From Actibacterium naphthalenivorans (GTDB lineage: Bacteria > Pseudomonadota > Alphaproteobacteria > Rhodobacterales > Rhodobacteraceae), in contig NZ_JACIEQ010000002.1 in the NCBI RefSeq assembly GCF_014196965.1, positions 496,001-560,000 on the forward strand: 64,000 bases of DNA, given 5' to 3'. The notes beneath the pieces were generated by a model. It was given only the letters and a program-made list of their open reading frames with translations. It made no database searches and was not told where the DNA came from. Below are positions 15,648 through 25,169 of this stretch, piece by piece; within the stretch, counting starts at the first letter, position 1, and each line of letters opens with the position of its first letter. A program made the translations under genes and the position numbers.

Positions 15648-18600
15648 CTATCCCGCGCCGACCACCGCGAACGCCGCCCAATAGGACGGGTGCGCCCGGA
15701 TCCCGTCGCCCCGCGCGCGCGCCAGCAGCCGCAGCACCGCCCCGCGCAGCGCCTCGGCCGTGTTGATGCCCGGCTGCCGGCTCCGCTCTTCGAACAGCCC
15801 GGTCGAGATCTCCACCGCCGCCTGCGAATAAACCGGCCAGTGGGTGACAAGCAGCGACCGCGCCCCGGCGTGAAAGAACGCCCGCGCCAGACCCGACAGG
15901 CCGTCTTCGTCGCCCGCCTCGCCGGCGGCGGTGTTGCAGGCCGACAGGACCACCAGATCCGAGTTCAGCCGCAGCACGGCGATTTCCGCCGCGCTCAGCA
16001 AACCGTCGTCCCGGGCGCTTGCCGCGTCGGGCGGGGTCAGCACCAGCCCCGGCGCGCGCGCCCCGCTTTCGCCCGCCGTCAGCCCGTGGGTCGCGAACAC
16101 GATCACGTCATAGGCCGCCAGCCCGCCCGCTGCGTCCATATCCTTGATCGCGCTTTCGGTGGCCGCCGCGCCCAGCAGGACCGTCGCCGGAGCGGCGCCG
16201 AAGTTGCGCCGGATCGCCAGCAGCTCGCAGGTTGCATCGGGCAGGCGCGGCAATGCGCGCAGGGCGGCGGTATCGGCCAGCAGCAGCCCGTCGCGCCCCG
16301 CCTTGCCCGACATCACGCTGCCCGTCGGCGGGGCCGCGCGCAGCATCGCCAGTTCCATCGCGCCGCAATCCGCATCGGCCGCGCTGCCGATCGCCGGATC
16401 GCCCACCGCCAGAAGATGGCCCGCCGCTGCACCTGCGGGCCGCACTGCCTGACGCAGCACCCGGAAACTGGGCACCGAAGGCAGCACCGAAATCGCGTGG
16501 CGCCGCACCATCCAATCGGCATCGGCCAGCGTGCCGGGTGTTCGGGCGGTGGTGACAAGCGCCTCGAACGGCAGGCGCAGCAGGTCGGGCGGCGGCACAA
16601 GGATCAGGTGATCGCGCCCGTCCAGCGCCGCCTCGACCCCGCCGAACAGATCGAGGTAAAGCGCATGCGCCCCGGCCAGATCGAACCCCTCCGCGCCGCC
16701 CTCGCTGTCATCCGATGACAGCCCGACCATCGCCCCGCGCGTGCCGGCCGCCCGGCCACCCGCGCAGCCCGGCTCGCCGACCGCCACCTGACAGCGGAAA
16801 TCGCCTATTCGCGCGCGCAGCACCCGCCGGCTGGTTTCGCGCACCGGCGCGATCGAGACGCCATCGGCGGTGATCGCCACAACCATGTTCGAAGACGCCT
16901 CGAGCCCGACCACCTGATCGGCGCGCAGCCCCGGCAGCAGGAAGGTGACAAGCGCCTCGCGCGGGCCCAGCAGCCGCTGAACCTCGGCGATGGAAACCGG
17001 GGTGACGCCGCCAAATCCGGTGCCCTCCAGCCCCAGCGCCGCAAGCGCGGCATCGACCCGCTGCAACCCGGCCTCCAGCTCATCGTTCCGGCGTGTCAGC
17101 GCCGCGATGGCCTGCTGGCCTTCGCCCGCGGCATAGCCCGCCAGCAGGCGCGACCTGTTGCTCTTGTGATCCTCGAGCAGGTCCTGACGCTGCCGCAGCA
17201 GCGCCGCCTGTTCCGGATCGCCGAGTTTCAGCCGCGCCTCCATCATCGCCAGCGCATCCGCCGAACGGGTGATCTGGGTCCATTGCAGCGCCGTGAACGC
17301 CTCGTCCAGAATGGCCGGATCGTCGTCGCCCTCTGCCAGCAGCGCCCAGGCGAGCATCTCGAAATCACCCGACGCCTCGGGCAGCGCGGCGCGATAGGCG
17401 GGCGATTTACGCCGTTCGGTGATCCGGCGCAGCCCCTCGATCGCCTGCGCGCGATTGCCGGCGGTCAGATGAAACAGCACCAGTTTCAGTTCGGTCTCGA
17501 TCGCGTTCGGCATCGTCTCGGGCAGGGCCTCGCGGTTGATCTCCACCGCCTCCTGGACCAGCCGGACCGCCATTTCGCGCCGGCCCAGCACGAACAGCAG
17601 ATCCGCGGTGTTGGTCAGGGTGAGGGCCAGATCGGGATGGCCCGCCGGCAGCGCGGCGCGCGCGATCTCCAGCGCCGACAGCGCGGCCGCCTCGGCCGCC
17701 GCGTTCCGCCCCAGTTCGGAATAGGCCAGCGCCTCGACACCGTCGATGCGCGCCGCCAGATAGCGGGTGTTCCACTTCTGCTCCTGGGTTTCGGCATCAC
17801 GGCGGAACAGCGCGCGCGCCTCGGCGGCCATGGCCAGCGCCTGTTCCGGGCGGCCCAGCGATATCGCCAGGCCGGCGCGGTTGGTGCCTTCGATCACAAG
17901 GTCGACCGGCGTCAGCGGCGCGGCCCCGAGCGCAAGCGCCCGCGCATAGGCCGCATCGGCCTGGGCATAGAGATCTTCGGCGCGCCCATAATCGCCGGCA
18001 AGCCAGGACAGCGAGGCCAGATCGGACAGCACCAGAAACAGGCTCTGGCGCCCCGCGTCGCTTTGCGCCAACACCGCCAGCGCCTTTTGCAGATCGGCAG
18101 TCGCCTCCTCCGTCAGTCCCAGGTTCTCGCGCGCGGCGGCCCGTTCGCGCAGGGCGTGGCCCAGCCGGGGGTCGGCGCCGCCATCCAGCAGTTCGGCGAA
18201 GGCCACCGCCAGTTCGGTGTAGTCGAGCTGGACATCGCGCCGCTCGGTATAGCCCGAAAGCTGCGCCGCCTGCAAAAACAGCGAGGCGGTTTCATCGACA
18301 TAGGCGCGATCCTCGTCGCTCAGCGGCGCCTCGGCGGCCCAGTCGCGAATGGCCTGCGCGGCGCGGCCATATTCGCCAGCCTGGTGATAGTGGAAATAGA
18401 TGCTTTGCAGATAGCTGCGGATCGCCTCTGTCTCATCGGGCAGAAAGGCCCGCAGGATGCTGATCTTTCCCCGGATCAGGGCAACCGCATCCAGATGGCG
18501 CTCTTCGGCCTCGGCGGCGTCCTGAGCGGCGGAATAGGCCTGAAACACTGCCCCGAACATACCGCTCAGCAACGCGGGTTCGACCGCCAGCATCTGTTCC

Positions 18601-19121
18601 AGATAGCGCGCCGCATCGTCATAGCCCCCTTCGGTGAAGTGAAAGCTGGACAGCGCGCCAAGCGCCGCACCCTCCAGCGGACCGCCCTGGGCGGCGGTCA
18701 GAAACCGGAGCAGCCGCTGCCCGCCGGCCTCGGGGCTGCCCGCCGCCGCCTCCAGCCCCGCCAGATTGGCGGTGACCGTCAGCGCCGCCGGCGAAACATC
18801 CTGCCCCCGCGCGGCCAGATGCTCCAGCGCCTCTTGGTAGAGCACGCCCGATCCCTGCCCGGCCTGACCGGAAAGCTGCAGGCCATAGGCCAGATTGTTC
18901 AGCGCATAGGCGAAAAGCTGCGGGTCGGGCGCGGGATGGCGGCGGGCAAGCTCCAGCGTCTCGCGCGCCAGGGCGATGGCGTCTTCCGTGCGCCCCTCGG
19001 ACAGGGCGGCGACCGTGGCATCCAGCCCGCCCTGCAGCGCGGCCAGCGGCTCCGCCCCGCACCGAAGCGGCAGGGCAAAGCACCAAAGCGCGGCGGCCAG
19101 AACAGCCGCGCGCGCCCGCAT
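15648..19121 (-). CDS. Exported TPR-CHAT domain protease
   Basis: A 1157-residue protein with a signal peptide (MRARAAVLAAALWCFALPLR...), a long alpha-helical region of TPR-like repeats (about 30-750; for example LAYALNNLAYGL and LARRHPDLALTLTNTADLL-type units), and a C-terminal CHAT domain. Its caspase-type dyad is intact: His near 1012 in VIVFATHGLTAGES and Cys near 1062 in VVLSACNTAAGEAG. CHAT proteins are clan CD cysteine peptidases, often fused to repeats that sense partners. The start overlaps the rhodanese stop by one base, making it the last gene of a four-gene operon with caspase-like and trypsin-like proteases. Export and operon context suggest an extracytoplasmic role; substrates are unknown. 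Confidence 0.88.
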   Translation of the reverse strand: MRARAAVLAAALWCFALPLRCGAEPLAALQGGLDATVAALSEGRTEDAIALARETLELARRHPAPDPQLFAYALNNLAYGLQLSGQAGQGSGVLYQEALEHLAARGQDVSPAALTVTANLAGLEAAAGSPEAGGQRLLRFLTAAQGGPLEGAALGALSSFHFTEGGYDDAARYLEQMLAVEPALLSGMFGAVFQAYSAAQDAAEAEERHLDAVALIRGKISILRAFLPDETEAIRSYLQSIYFHYHQAGEYGRAAQAIRDWAAEAPLSDEDRAYVDETASLFLQAAQLSGYTERRDVQLDYTELAVAFAELLDGGADPRLGHALRERAAARENLGLTEEATADLQKALAVLAQSDAGRQSLFLVLSDLASLSWLAGDYGRAEDLYAQADAAYARALALGAAPLTPVDLVIEGTNRAGLAISLGRPEQALAMAAEARALFRRDAETQEQKWNTRYLAARIDGVEALAYSELGRNAAAEAAALSALEIARAALPAGHPDLALTLTNTADLLFVLGRREMAVRLVQEAVEINREALPETMPNAIETELKLVLFHLTAGNRAQAIEGLRRITERRKSPAYRAALPEASGDFEMLAWALLAEGDDDPAILDEAFTALQWTQITRSADALAMMEARLKLGDPEQAALLRQRQDLLEDHKSNRSRLLAGYAAGEGQQAIAALTRRNDELEAGLQRVDAALAALGLEGTGFGGVTPVSIAEVQRLLGPREALVTFLLPGLRADQVVGLEASSNMVVAITADGVSIAPVRETSRRVLRARIGDFRCQVAVGEPGCAGGRAAGTRGAMVGLSSDDSEGGAEGFDLAGAHALYLDLFGGVEAALDGRDHLILVPPPDLLRLPFEALVTTARTPGTLADADWMVRRHAISVLPSVPSFRVLRQAVRPAGAAAGHLLAVGDPAIGSAADADCGAMELAMLRAAPPTGSVMSGKAGRDGLLLADTAALRALPRLPDATCELLAIRRNFGAAPATVLLGAAATESAIKDMDAAGGLAAYDVIVFATHGLTAGESGARAPGLVLTPPDAASARDDGLLSAAEIAVLRLNSDLVVLSACNTAAGEAGDEDGLSGLARAFFHAGARSLLVTHWPVYSQAAVEISTGLFEERSRQPGINTAEALRGAVLRLLARARGDGIRAHPSYWAAFAVVGAG

Positions 19122-19990
19122 CAATAGCCGGCCGGCATCAGCGGCAGACCGGCCATCTGCCAGGCCTGAATCCCGCCGCGATACCAATAGACGTTGGAAT
19201 AGCCCGCCGCGACGGCGCGCAGCGCCCCGTTATAGCTCAGCCAGCACATCGGATCGCTGCAATAGATCACGATCGGCGTGTCCGTCTGCCCGTCGGTGAT
19301 CTGCCCCAGCCATTGCCATGTCTGCTGCTGCATGCGGTCGTTCAGGCTGCCCGGTGTCGCCATCGCCGGCGCGACAAAGGCGTTCGGCAGGCTGTAGTCG
19401 CCGCCCAGCACATCGATCAGCACCATCTGCATGCCGTTGTTCAAGGCCGTGGCCAGCCCTGCGGTCGACACGACATTGGCGCCCGGCAGGCTGGTGGGCG
19501 TCGGGGCGTGGAACTGCCCCTGCCGCAGCTGCTGTTGTGGCGGCACCCCGAAATCGCGGCTTTCGAAGGCAAGGATCTGCGGATCAACCTGAAGCCCGGG
19601 CTGTTCCTGCTGCGCCGGCGGTTGCTGTTGCTGGACCGGGGGCTGGGGTTGCGGCGGCGGCTGCGTGCCCCCGGCCACCGGCGGCGTAGGGCCGGGCGGC
19701 GCTGCGCCGGGGGTGAAACTGCTGCCGCCGAAATCCGATCCGCCGACGGGCGGCGCCGCGGGTTGCGGCTGCGGCGCGGGCGCGGCGCCGCCGTCGAAGC
19801 TGCCCCCGAAACTGCCACCGAAATCGCCGCCCCCCGGCGCCGGAGGCTGCGGCACCGGGGCCGGCGTGCCTCCCGCCCCGAAAGAGCCATCGCCGAACGA
19901 GCCGGCACCGAACCCCGATTGCGCCGCGGCGGGCATCGCCATTGCCGCGACCGCTACGGCCAGAAGGCCGGCCTTTGATATGCTGAACAT
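19121..19990 (-). CDS. Exported rhodanese-like protein with CX4C loop and Pro/Gly/Gln-rich region
   Basis: A 289-residue protein. A signal peptide (AVAVAAMAMPAAAQ) is followed by a low-complexity region of about 110 residues built from repeated (D/S)FGxGSF/GGSF units and Pro/Gln tracts. The C-terminal domain (about 135-289) resembles a rhodanese: LIDVLGG, then the active-site loop VIYCSDPMCWLSYNGA (Cys244, Cys249) and YWYRGGIQAWQMAGLP. The CX4C-W arrangement differs from a standard single-Cys rhodanese loop and could form a disulfide. Strong GGGAGGG ribosome binding site. A distant paralogue lies at 58717-59313. Confidence 0.82.
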   Translation of the reverse strand: MFSISKAGLLAVAVAAMAMPAAAQSGFGAGSFGDGSFGAGGTPAPVPQPPAPGGGDFGGSFGGSFDGGAAPAPQPQPAAPPVGGSDFGGSSFTPGAAPPGPTPPVAGGTQPPPQPQPPVQQQQPPAQQEQPGLQVDPQILAFESRDFGVPPQQQLRQGQFHAPTPTSLPGANVVSTAGLATALNNGMQMVLIDVLGGDYSLPNAFVAPAMATPGSLNDRMQQQTWQWLGQITDGQTDTPIVIYCSDPMCWLSYNGALRAVAAGYSNVYWYRGGIQAWQMAGLPLMPAGY

Positions 19991-20005
19991 GCTGATGCCC
20001 TCCCC

Positions 20006-21064
20006 TCAGCCGCGCAGATGCGCCGCGATCCAGTCGAAATAGTTCGAAACGCGGGTATAGACCGAATAGAGGTCTTTGTGGCCGCAGCGCTGGGTGGCGC
20101 CCAAGGGCTCACGCCCCCAGCTGACGATCCCGACCTGCACCCAGCTGCCATCGCCCTGGCGCACCATCAGCGGCCCGCCGCTGTCGCCGCTGCAGGAGGT
20201 CTTGGAGCCGGAGGCGACCCCGGCGCAGATCATGTTGTCGGTCAGCGCGTCGCCCATGTTCGAGGTCAGGATCTGAAACGCCTGTTCCAGGTTTTCCTGC
20301 GGGATCCGGTTGGTGGCCCCCATGCCGAGCAGGAAGCTGCCGAAATCGCGCTTGGTCTGTTCGGCCATCCCCTTGTTGCAGGTCGTGTTCGGGACGATGT
20401 CGATATCGGTTTCCATCAATGTGGCGGGGAATTTCTCTTCCTCCATCATGCCCCAGCCGACCACCACCGCCGCCCCCTGCGGCACGGCCGCGCCCTGCGG
20501 CAACACCGGGATCGCGCCGACCGGCCCCGAGGCGTCCTGAATCGGCGCGGCCAGTTGCAGCAACGCGATGTCATTGTCGATCAGCGTCGGGTTGTAGCGC
20601 TCGTGCACGATGACCTGCGCCAGCGGGCGCAGATCGCCGCGATCCAGCGCGACGGAACTGGTGCGCACCAGAATGGACCCCGGCTCTGACACGCGCCCGT
20701 CTTCGCCGACGACGCAATGGGCAGCGGTCAGCACCCATTGACGGGCGATCAGCGTGCCGCCACAGAATTGCGATTGGAACAGGCTTTCCGCGCTCTGATC
20801 GGGCATGTTGGCCGAATGCAGCGAAACCTGCGCGGGCCAGGCCCCCTCCTGCGCCGGGCGCCCGCCGAAGATCCGCGAGGCCGCGGCGCCGTCGATCGGT
20901 GTCACGCGTTGCTTGGCGGCCAGGACATGAGCCCGCACCGCAACCTGCCCCGACCCGGCGGGAACGGCAATATGGCTCAGCCCGCCGCTTTCCTGCGCCC
21001 GCGCGGCGGGCGCCAGGGCCGCCGCCAGCGCCGCCGCCAATATCACACCTGAATGTCTGTTCAT
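20006..21064 (-). CDS. Exported trypsin-like (S1) serine protease
   Basis: A 352-residue S1-family protease with signal peptide and a propeptide-like stretch ending near RIFGG (about 64-68). The triad is complete: His116 (LTAAHC), Asp165 (DNDIALLQL) and Ser295 (GDSGGP). The residue corresponding to trypsin Asp189 appears to be Thr289, and that corresponding to Gly226 is Ser, so Arg/Lys specificity is doubtful. An insertion of about 40 residues (LGMGATNRIPQENLEQAF) precedes the active-site strand. The ATG at 21064 has a GGTGGGAG ribosome binding site; the longer frame overlaps the caspase gene. It lies 31 bp after the caspase and 15 bp before the rhodanese gene. Confidence 0.9.
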   Translation of the reverse strand: MNRHSGVILAAALAAALAPAARAQESGGLSHIAVPAGSGQVAVRAHVLAAKQRVTPIDGAAASRIFGGRPAQEGAWPAQVSLHSANMPDQSAESLFQSQFCGGTLIARQWVLTAAHCVVGEDGRVSEPGSILVRTSSVALDRGDLRPLAQVIVHERYNPTLIDNDIALLQLAAPIQDASGPVGAIPVLPQGAAVPQGAAVVVGWGMMEEEKFPATLMETDIDIVPNTTCNKGMAEQTKRDFGSFLLGMGATNRIPQENLEQAFQILTSNMGDALTDNMICAGVASGSKTSCSGDSGGPLMVRQGDGSWVQVGIVSWGREPLGATQRCGHKDLYSVYTRVSNYFDWIAAHLRG

Positions 21065-21095
21065 GAAAATCGCTCCCACCAAAAATGTTCGTTCC

Positions 21096-23252
21096 CTAGT
21101 GACCGGCCCGCGCGAAAGCCTGTTCGCGCGGCAGCACCGTCCAGCCCGTTTCCTCGACCCAGATATCGGATATTCCGACCGCGCCGAAACTGCCGCGCGT
21201 GTCGGGGCGCCGCGCGATCCGGCCCAGAAAAGACATCGTCTGCCGCTGCGCCGTGCCACGGGTGCCCCCGGCGGCGGCACCGCAGTTTTCAACCAACCCT
21301 TCAAGGTTCAGCGCCTCGGCATTTTCCGCATTCTCCGTGACCACCAGAAACACGCGTTCCTCCCCGGCCGAATAGCCGCCGGGGCAATCGGAACAGATCG
21401 TCATCTCGGGGCCCAGCGGGTGCGGCGCGGTGCTGCCCTCGATCCGCGCGTATTCGGCGTGGATGCAGAATTGCGCGTCGATATGGATGCGGTTCACGTC
21501 ACGCGCGCCGGCGGTGGTGCCCTGCGCCCCGAAATACACCTGATCGCATTGTTTCAGGCTGGCCCGTTGCTCCAGCCTTTCGGCCGGCTTGCCCATGACG
21601 TTGGCCAGTGCCGCGCGGCATTCGCGTACCGGCGAAACCCCGGCGCCGACCGGCGCCAGATCGTCGATCCGGGTGGGCCGGTAATCCGCCGTCAGCGCCA
21701 CCGGGTTGGGGTTCAGGATCGAGCCGCCCCCGACCAGCGCGCCCAGCATCCGCGCCAGCGTTTCGGCCCGGCCGATCCGTTCCAGCAGCGGCGCGAGCGG
21801 CTCGGCCTCCGGCACCCAGGACAGGCCCATCGGCTGGGCCCCCAGGCTGGCGCGATACCCGAACCACAGCGCGTGGCCGTCCCACACCGTCTCGATCTCG
21901 TAGCTGTCGGGATCGAGCGCCAGTTCGAACCCCGCAACCGCCGAGCCGCCTTGCGCGATGCCCGCGGCAAGGCCCGCAGCCGCCGGATGGGCGGACCCCA
22001 GCCTTTCGCCGGTGAGCAGATCCACCGGCGGCGCGATCGCGATGCGCAGATCCACGGGCCGGGCCGCAAGCTGGGCAAAGCGGGCCTGCGGCGGCAGCGC
22101 CCCCGCCCGCGCACAAAAGGCACCGGCGGCGGGCTGGCAATCGGCCGCGACCGGCCGCAGAAAGGCCAGCGTGGCCTCGGCATCCTCGACCTGGGCAAAG
22201 CCTAGCCGGGCCTCCTCGGGGTCCGCGGGATTGGCATAGAGCGCCACCAGACTGCCATTGCCCAACCCGTGCAGCAGCCCCGCCGAAAGCTGATCGCCGC
22301 GCACCGAAAACCGCCGCCGCCCCTCTGCCCTCTCGCCGCTGAACAGGGCGGCGTCGATCAGATCCCCCTCCCACGAGGGGGTCTGCAGCCGGGCACCGCC
22401 GGGAACACTGGCATCGTTCATGTCGCGCAGCACCGCCTGAAACAGCTGCCGGAAACTGGGCGCGGCCTCTTGCTGCAGCCGGGCGGCCAGCTTGGCGGTG
22501 AACAGCCCGTACCATTGCGGCTCGGTCGCGCCCTCGGGCGCGAGATCGACCTCGCGCGCAAGCTCGTTCGAGCGCGCGGCGTAGAAGGCCAGATAGCGGC
22601 CGGGCAGATCCGGCGCGGCATGGTCCACCGCCCCGGCCTCGGCAACCGCGCTGCGGGTGGCGGTGATCCCGAGCGTTTGCGGATCGACGAACCGCGCGGC
22701 CGCGCGCGGCGAGGCGGCGCGCAGGCCAGAGCCTGAATGGCAACTGTCCAGCACCAGCCAGACATCGGCCCCGGTGGCGCGGATCGCATCGACGGCGGCG
22801 CCGATCTCGTCATCGACGATCGCGTTGGGGATCACCCCGGCGCCGGGGTCGGCACGGGCGGTATCGGCGGGCAGAAACACCTCGTCGAGCCCGTCGCTCT
22901 CATCGCCCTGGGGGTCGGCCTGCTGGGTGCCATGGCCGCTGAGATGCACATAGACGAAATCATCCGCGCGCGCGGTTTGCGCCGCGTCCCGCAGCGCCGC
23001 CAGGATCGCCGCGCGCGTTGGGCGTACGCCCCCCGCGACACCATCGGCCAAGACAACAATATCGGTGACGCCCCGGTCGCGCAGGACCGCCTGCAGCAGC
23101 CGGATGTCATTGGCCGGCCCGCGCAGATCGGCCAGCCCGATGGTTTCGTCATAGTCGGAGACACCCACCAGAACCGCTTTTATATCGGCCCGAAGGGGGG
23201 CGGCCCCGGCAAAAGTGCAAAACAATATAACGGCAAAAAAGCCCCGCAGCAC
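21096..23252 (-). CDS. Exported caspase-like peptidase (C14)
   Basis: About 718 residues. A signal peptide (LRGFFAVILFCTFAGAAPLRA) precedes a caspase-like domain (about 24-260) with the His of the dyad at His107 (YVHLSGHGTQ) and the Cys at Cys171 (WLVLDSCHSGSG). Acidic residues in QGDESDGLDEVFLPAD fit a P1-basic metacaspase-like pocket. The remaining 450 residues hold several cysteines and a C-terminal region I do not recognise. GTG at 23252 was chosen because a GGAGGG ribosome binding site lies 7 nt upstream and the signal peptide then starts cleanly; a TTG at 23276 is the alternative. First gene of the protease operon. Confidence 0.88.
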   Translation of the reverse strand: MLRGFFAVILFCTFAGAAPLRADIKAVLVGVSDYDETIGLADLRGPANDIRLLQAVLRDRGVTDIVVLADGVAGGVRPTRAAILAALRDAAQTARADDFVYVHLSGHGTQQADPQGDESDGLDEVFLPADTARADPGAGVIPNAIVDDEIGAAVDAIRATGADVWLVLDSCHSGSGLRAASPRAAARFVDPQTLGITATRSAVAEAGAVDHAAPDLPGRYLAFYAARSNELAREVDLAPEGATEPQWYGLFTAKLAARLQQEAAPSFRQLFQAVLRDMNDASVPGGARLQTPSWEGDLIDAALFSGERAEGRRRFSVRGDQLSAGLLHGLGNGSLVALYANPADPEEARLGFAQVEDAEATLAFLRPVAADCQPAAGAFCARAGALPPQARFAQLAARPVDLRIAIAPPVDLLTGERLGSAHPAAAGLAAGIAQGGSAVAGFELALDPDSYEIETVWDGHALWFGYRASLGAQPMGLSWVPEAEPLAPLLERIGRAETLARMLGALVGGGSILNPNPVALTADYRPTRIDDLAPVGAGVSPVRECRAALANVMGKPAERLEQRASLKQCDQVYFGAQGTTAGARDVNRIHIDAQFCIHAEYARIEGSTAPHPLGPEMTICSDCPGGYSAGEERVFLVVTENAENAEALNLEGLVENCGAAAGGTRGTAQRQTMSFLGRIARRPDTRGSFGAVGISDIWVEETGWTVLPREQAFARAGH

Positions 23253-23408
23253 ATCAAAACCCTCCGCGACGTTCAAATAATCACGCCTTCAGGTGCCTTC
23301 GACAGTAGAAAGAATACCCCGCGCAAGACAATCTATTTTTGCGGACTTGCGTTGTTTCATTTGCGGGCTAGGCTGATCCGGACAGTATTTTTTAATCCGG
23401 TTACACCC
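23253..23408. promoter_or_regulatory. Divergent promoter region of the protease locus
   Basis: An AT-rich 156-bp gap, unlike its GC-rich flanks, separates the divergent caspase operon and the hydrolase gene. A plausible plus-strand promoter is TTGCGT (23347-23352), a 16-bp spacer and TAGGCT (23369-23374). TTTGCGG occurs twice within about 30 bp. One shared control region for both directions is likely from position. Confidence 0.45.
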
Positions 23409-25169
23409 ATGAAATTTCTATCTGGCTTTGCTATTTTCATTTTCTTCGCCGCCGGCCCGGGGGTGTGGCGCACGCTGGCGGCACAAGACGCCCCCGCCCT
23501 GACAGAGATCGCCTTTCTGGCCGAAGAAGATCCCGAGGCCGCCCTGCCCGCCATCGACGCGGCGCTGGCACAGCTTCGGGCGCAGCCCGCCCCCGATCCG
23601 CAGACGCTGTTCGATCTCGTGCACCTGAAGGCCAGCCTTCTGGCCGGGCTCGGCCGGGCCGGACCGGCGGCCGGGCTCTATGCGGAACTGGCCGATTTCG
23701 CGAACCGCAGCCCGGGGCTGGGCGAAGATCCGGTGCAGCTTCTGGCCCGCGCCGCCGCCCTGTTCGAAGAGGCCGGCAACCTGCGTGCGGCCAGGGCGCA
23801 GTTGCAGCGGCGCGCGGGCGAACAGGCCGATCGCAACGAGCCGCCCGAAGCCCTGGCCCGAAGCTATGCCGAGCTTGCCCGGCTGTCGGACGCGCTGGGA
23901 GACGCGGACAGCGCCGGACGGTTCCGCCGGCAAGCGCTTGCCGCCCCCGACGCGGGCGCGCCCGGCGCCACCCGAGGGGCGCGGGAAGGGTTTGTCGAGG
24001 TGGAGCTTTACTATGCGACCGACCGTGCTCGCACCGGCGACCCCGACCCCGTGGGATATTACGGCGCCGGCCGCGGCGAGCTGGAGCTTGGCGTCGCCAC
24101 GGTGACGATCCCGAACACCCATGTGGCGGGGGCGATGGAATCGCCGTCGATCTGGCGTCTGGAATTCGCGGCCTCGCCCAGCAAGCATGTCGTCCTGCGC
24201 AGCGTGACCCCGGTGCCCGCCGATGATTTCTATGCCCGCATGCAGGGCGAATTCGCCGATGGCGCCAAATCCGAGGCCTTCGTGTTTATTCACGGCTATA
24301 ACACCGAGTTCCATCAGGCCGCCAAACGGGCCGCGCAGCTTGCCTTTGACATGAACTATGCCGGGGTGCCGATCCTCTATTCCTGGCCGTCGCGCGGATC
24401 GACCATCGGCTATGTCGCCGATACCGCCGTGGTGCGGCTGAGCGGGCGGCGCCTGGCCGGATTTCTGGAGGATCTGCGGACACGCTCGGGCGCGACGACG
24501 ATCAATATCGTGGCCCATTCGATGGGCAACCGGGCGCTGACCGACGCGCTGGAGATCATGGCGCTGCAGCGGGGCATGACCCGCGACGACCCGCCCCTGT
24601 TCGGCCAGGTGCTGTTCGCGGCCCCGGATGTGGATGCCGGCCTCTTCGCCCGCATGGTCCGGACCTTCCGCCCCATCGCCCGCCGCCTGACGCTCTACGC
24701 CTCGGAAAACGACTGGGCGCTGGTGTCGTCGCGCAAGCTGCATGCCGGGGCGCCGCGCGCCGGCCAGGGCGGCGCCGACACGCTGGCCGATGACAATATC
24801 GACAGTATCGACATGTCCGAACTGGGCGACGACATGCTGGCCCATACCTATTTCGCCGACGACAGTTCGGCGCTGGCCGATATGGTGGCGCTGTTCTGGC
24901 AGAACGCCCCGCCCGATCGCCGCTGCGGGCTGGTGCGACAATCGCCCGGCGCCGACGCCCCGCCGATCTGGCGCTATCAGCGCGGGCGCTGCGCGACGCA
25001 AAGCCTGATCGACGTCATCGGCCATATGCGTCAGGCCCGCGTCGCCACGTACGAGGATGCCCGCGCCGTGCTGGCGCGCACGACCGACGACATCGCGCTG
25101 CGCCACGAGCTGGAGCCGTTTCTGGAAAAGCTGATGGCGCCTCAGGCTATTGCCGGATCATATCAATGA
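23409..25169 (+). CDS. Exported alpha/beta hydrolase (DUF900 type) with helical N-terminal region
   Basis: A 586-residue protein with signal peptide (MKFLSGFAIFIFFAAGP). Residues about 30-180 form an Ala/Leu-rich TPR-like helical region; about 195-480 form a DUF900-type alpha/beta hydrolase: ELYYATDRARTGD, FVFIHGYNTEF, YSWPSRGS, the nucleophile Ser371 in NIVAHSMGNRAL, and VLFAAPDVDA with Asp407. The C-terminal 100 residues are not recognised. Family members are exported serine hydrolases of uncertain substrate. It is divergent from the caspase operon and its 3' end overlaps the next, convergent gene by 23 bp. Confidence 0.85.
   Translation: MKFLSGFAIFIFFAAGPGVWRTLAAQDAPALTEIAFLAEEDPEAALPAIDAALAQLRAQPAPDPQTLFDLVHLKASLLAGLGRAGPAAGLYAELADFANRSPGLGEDPVQLLARAAALFEEAGNLRAARAQLQRRAGEQADRNEPPEALARSYAELARLSDALGDADSAGRFRRQALAAPDAGAPGATRGAREGFVEVELYYATDRARTGDPDPVGYYGAGRGELELGVATVTIPNTHVAGAMESPSIWRLEFAASPSKHVVLRSVTPVPADDFYARMQGEFADGAKSEAFVFIHGYNTEFHQAAKRAAQLAFDMNYAGVPILYSWPSRGSTIGYVADTAVVRLSGRRLAGFLEDLRTRSGATTINIVAHSMGNRALTDALEIMALQRGMTRDDPPLFGQVLFAAPDVDAGLFARMVRTFRPIARRLTLYASENDWALVSSRKLHAGAPRAGQGGADTLADDNIDSIDMSELGDDMLAHTYFADDSSALADMVALFWQNAPPDRRCGLVRQSPGADAPPIWRYQRGRCATQSLIDVIGHMRQARVATYEDARAVLARTTDDIALRHELEPFLEKLMAPQAIAGSYQ

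Noticed and set aside
17166-19127. Long plus-strand open frame opposite the TPR-CHAT gene
   Set aside because: Arg/Gln-rich antisense artefact of a GC-rich gene; the minus strand encodes an intact CHAT protein.
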